From positions 1 to 15,693 of the forward strand of contig JAEDMI010000035.1 of the NCBI GenBank assembly GCA_016303085.1: a DNA stretch of 15,693 nt, given 5' to 3'. Within the stretch, counting starts at the first letter, position 1; each line of letters begins with the position of its first letter. The position numbers were made by a program, and so were the translations under genes. The stretch is from Acetatifactor sp. (GTDB taxonomy: Bacteria; Bacillota; Clostridia; Lachnospirales; Lachnospiraceae). The notes under the pieces were generated by a model. It had not been told where the DNA came from and made no database searches. It worked only from the letters and a program-made list of their open reading frames with translations. Shown one piece after another: positions 15,662 through 15,693 of this stretch.

Positions 15662-15693
15662 TCTGTCTCTCCTCTTTGTTCCGTCAAATTCCC

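Noticed and set aside
1..15693. CRISPR arrays, tRNA or rRNA genes, insertion sequences, integrases
   Set aside because: None were recognised on either strand. The only notable long repeat seen was the pair at 3462-3494 and 14562-14594.

Overview
The window looks like chromosomal DNA from a low-to-mid GC Gram-positive anaerobe, most likely a Clostridia/Lachnospiraceae gut-type bacterium. This is inferred from the apt-rel gene order, strong AGGAGG-type ribosome binding sites, consensus sigma-A promoters, a lipoprotein sugar-binding protein and LplB/YtcP-type permeases. No species can be named from sequence alone. No rRNA, tRNA, CRISPR array, transposase or integrase was seen.

Left block (1-3221, all minus strand): a SEC-C zinc-motif protein, its terminator, a small two-CBS-domain protein, adenine phosphoribosyltransferase (apt, behind a perfect TTGACA-17-TATAAT promoter) and the first ~505 codons of a bifunctional (p)ppGpp synthetase/hydrolase (rel), which runs off the window's left edge. 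This is a housekeeping nucleotide/stringent-response neighbourhood.

Central block (about 3495-14568): a self-contained alpha-glucoside utilisation cassette. One minus-strand operon runs GH13 alpha-glucosidase, two ABC permeases, a solute-binding lipoprotein, a large hairpin, then two different GH31 glycosidases. A divergent LacI-family regulator sits at the head. A perfect palindrome with a central CG lies just downstream of the operon's -10 box and is the likely operator. The predicted scheme is uptake of oligosaccharides by the ABC system, energised by an ATPase encoded elsewhere, and cytoplasmic breakdown by three glycosidases without signal peptides. Residues around the GH13 nucleophile suggest alpha-1,6-glucoside specificity.

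Right block (14569-15693): a strong promoter, a small two-TM membrane protein, and a convergent HAD-family phosphatase.

The most interesting structure is a direct repeat of 26 bp with one mismatch (33 bp with three) lying exactly 11,100 bp apart and bracketing the central cassette. The right copy carries the -35 and spacer of the membrane-protein promoter. The left copy has lost the -10. The cassette also has lower GC in spot counts than its flanks. Together these suggest an inserted or excisable gene block whose junction lies inside a promoter.
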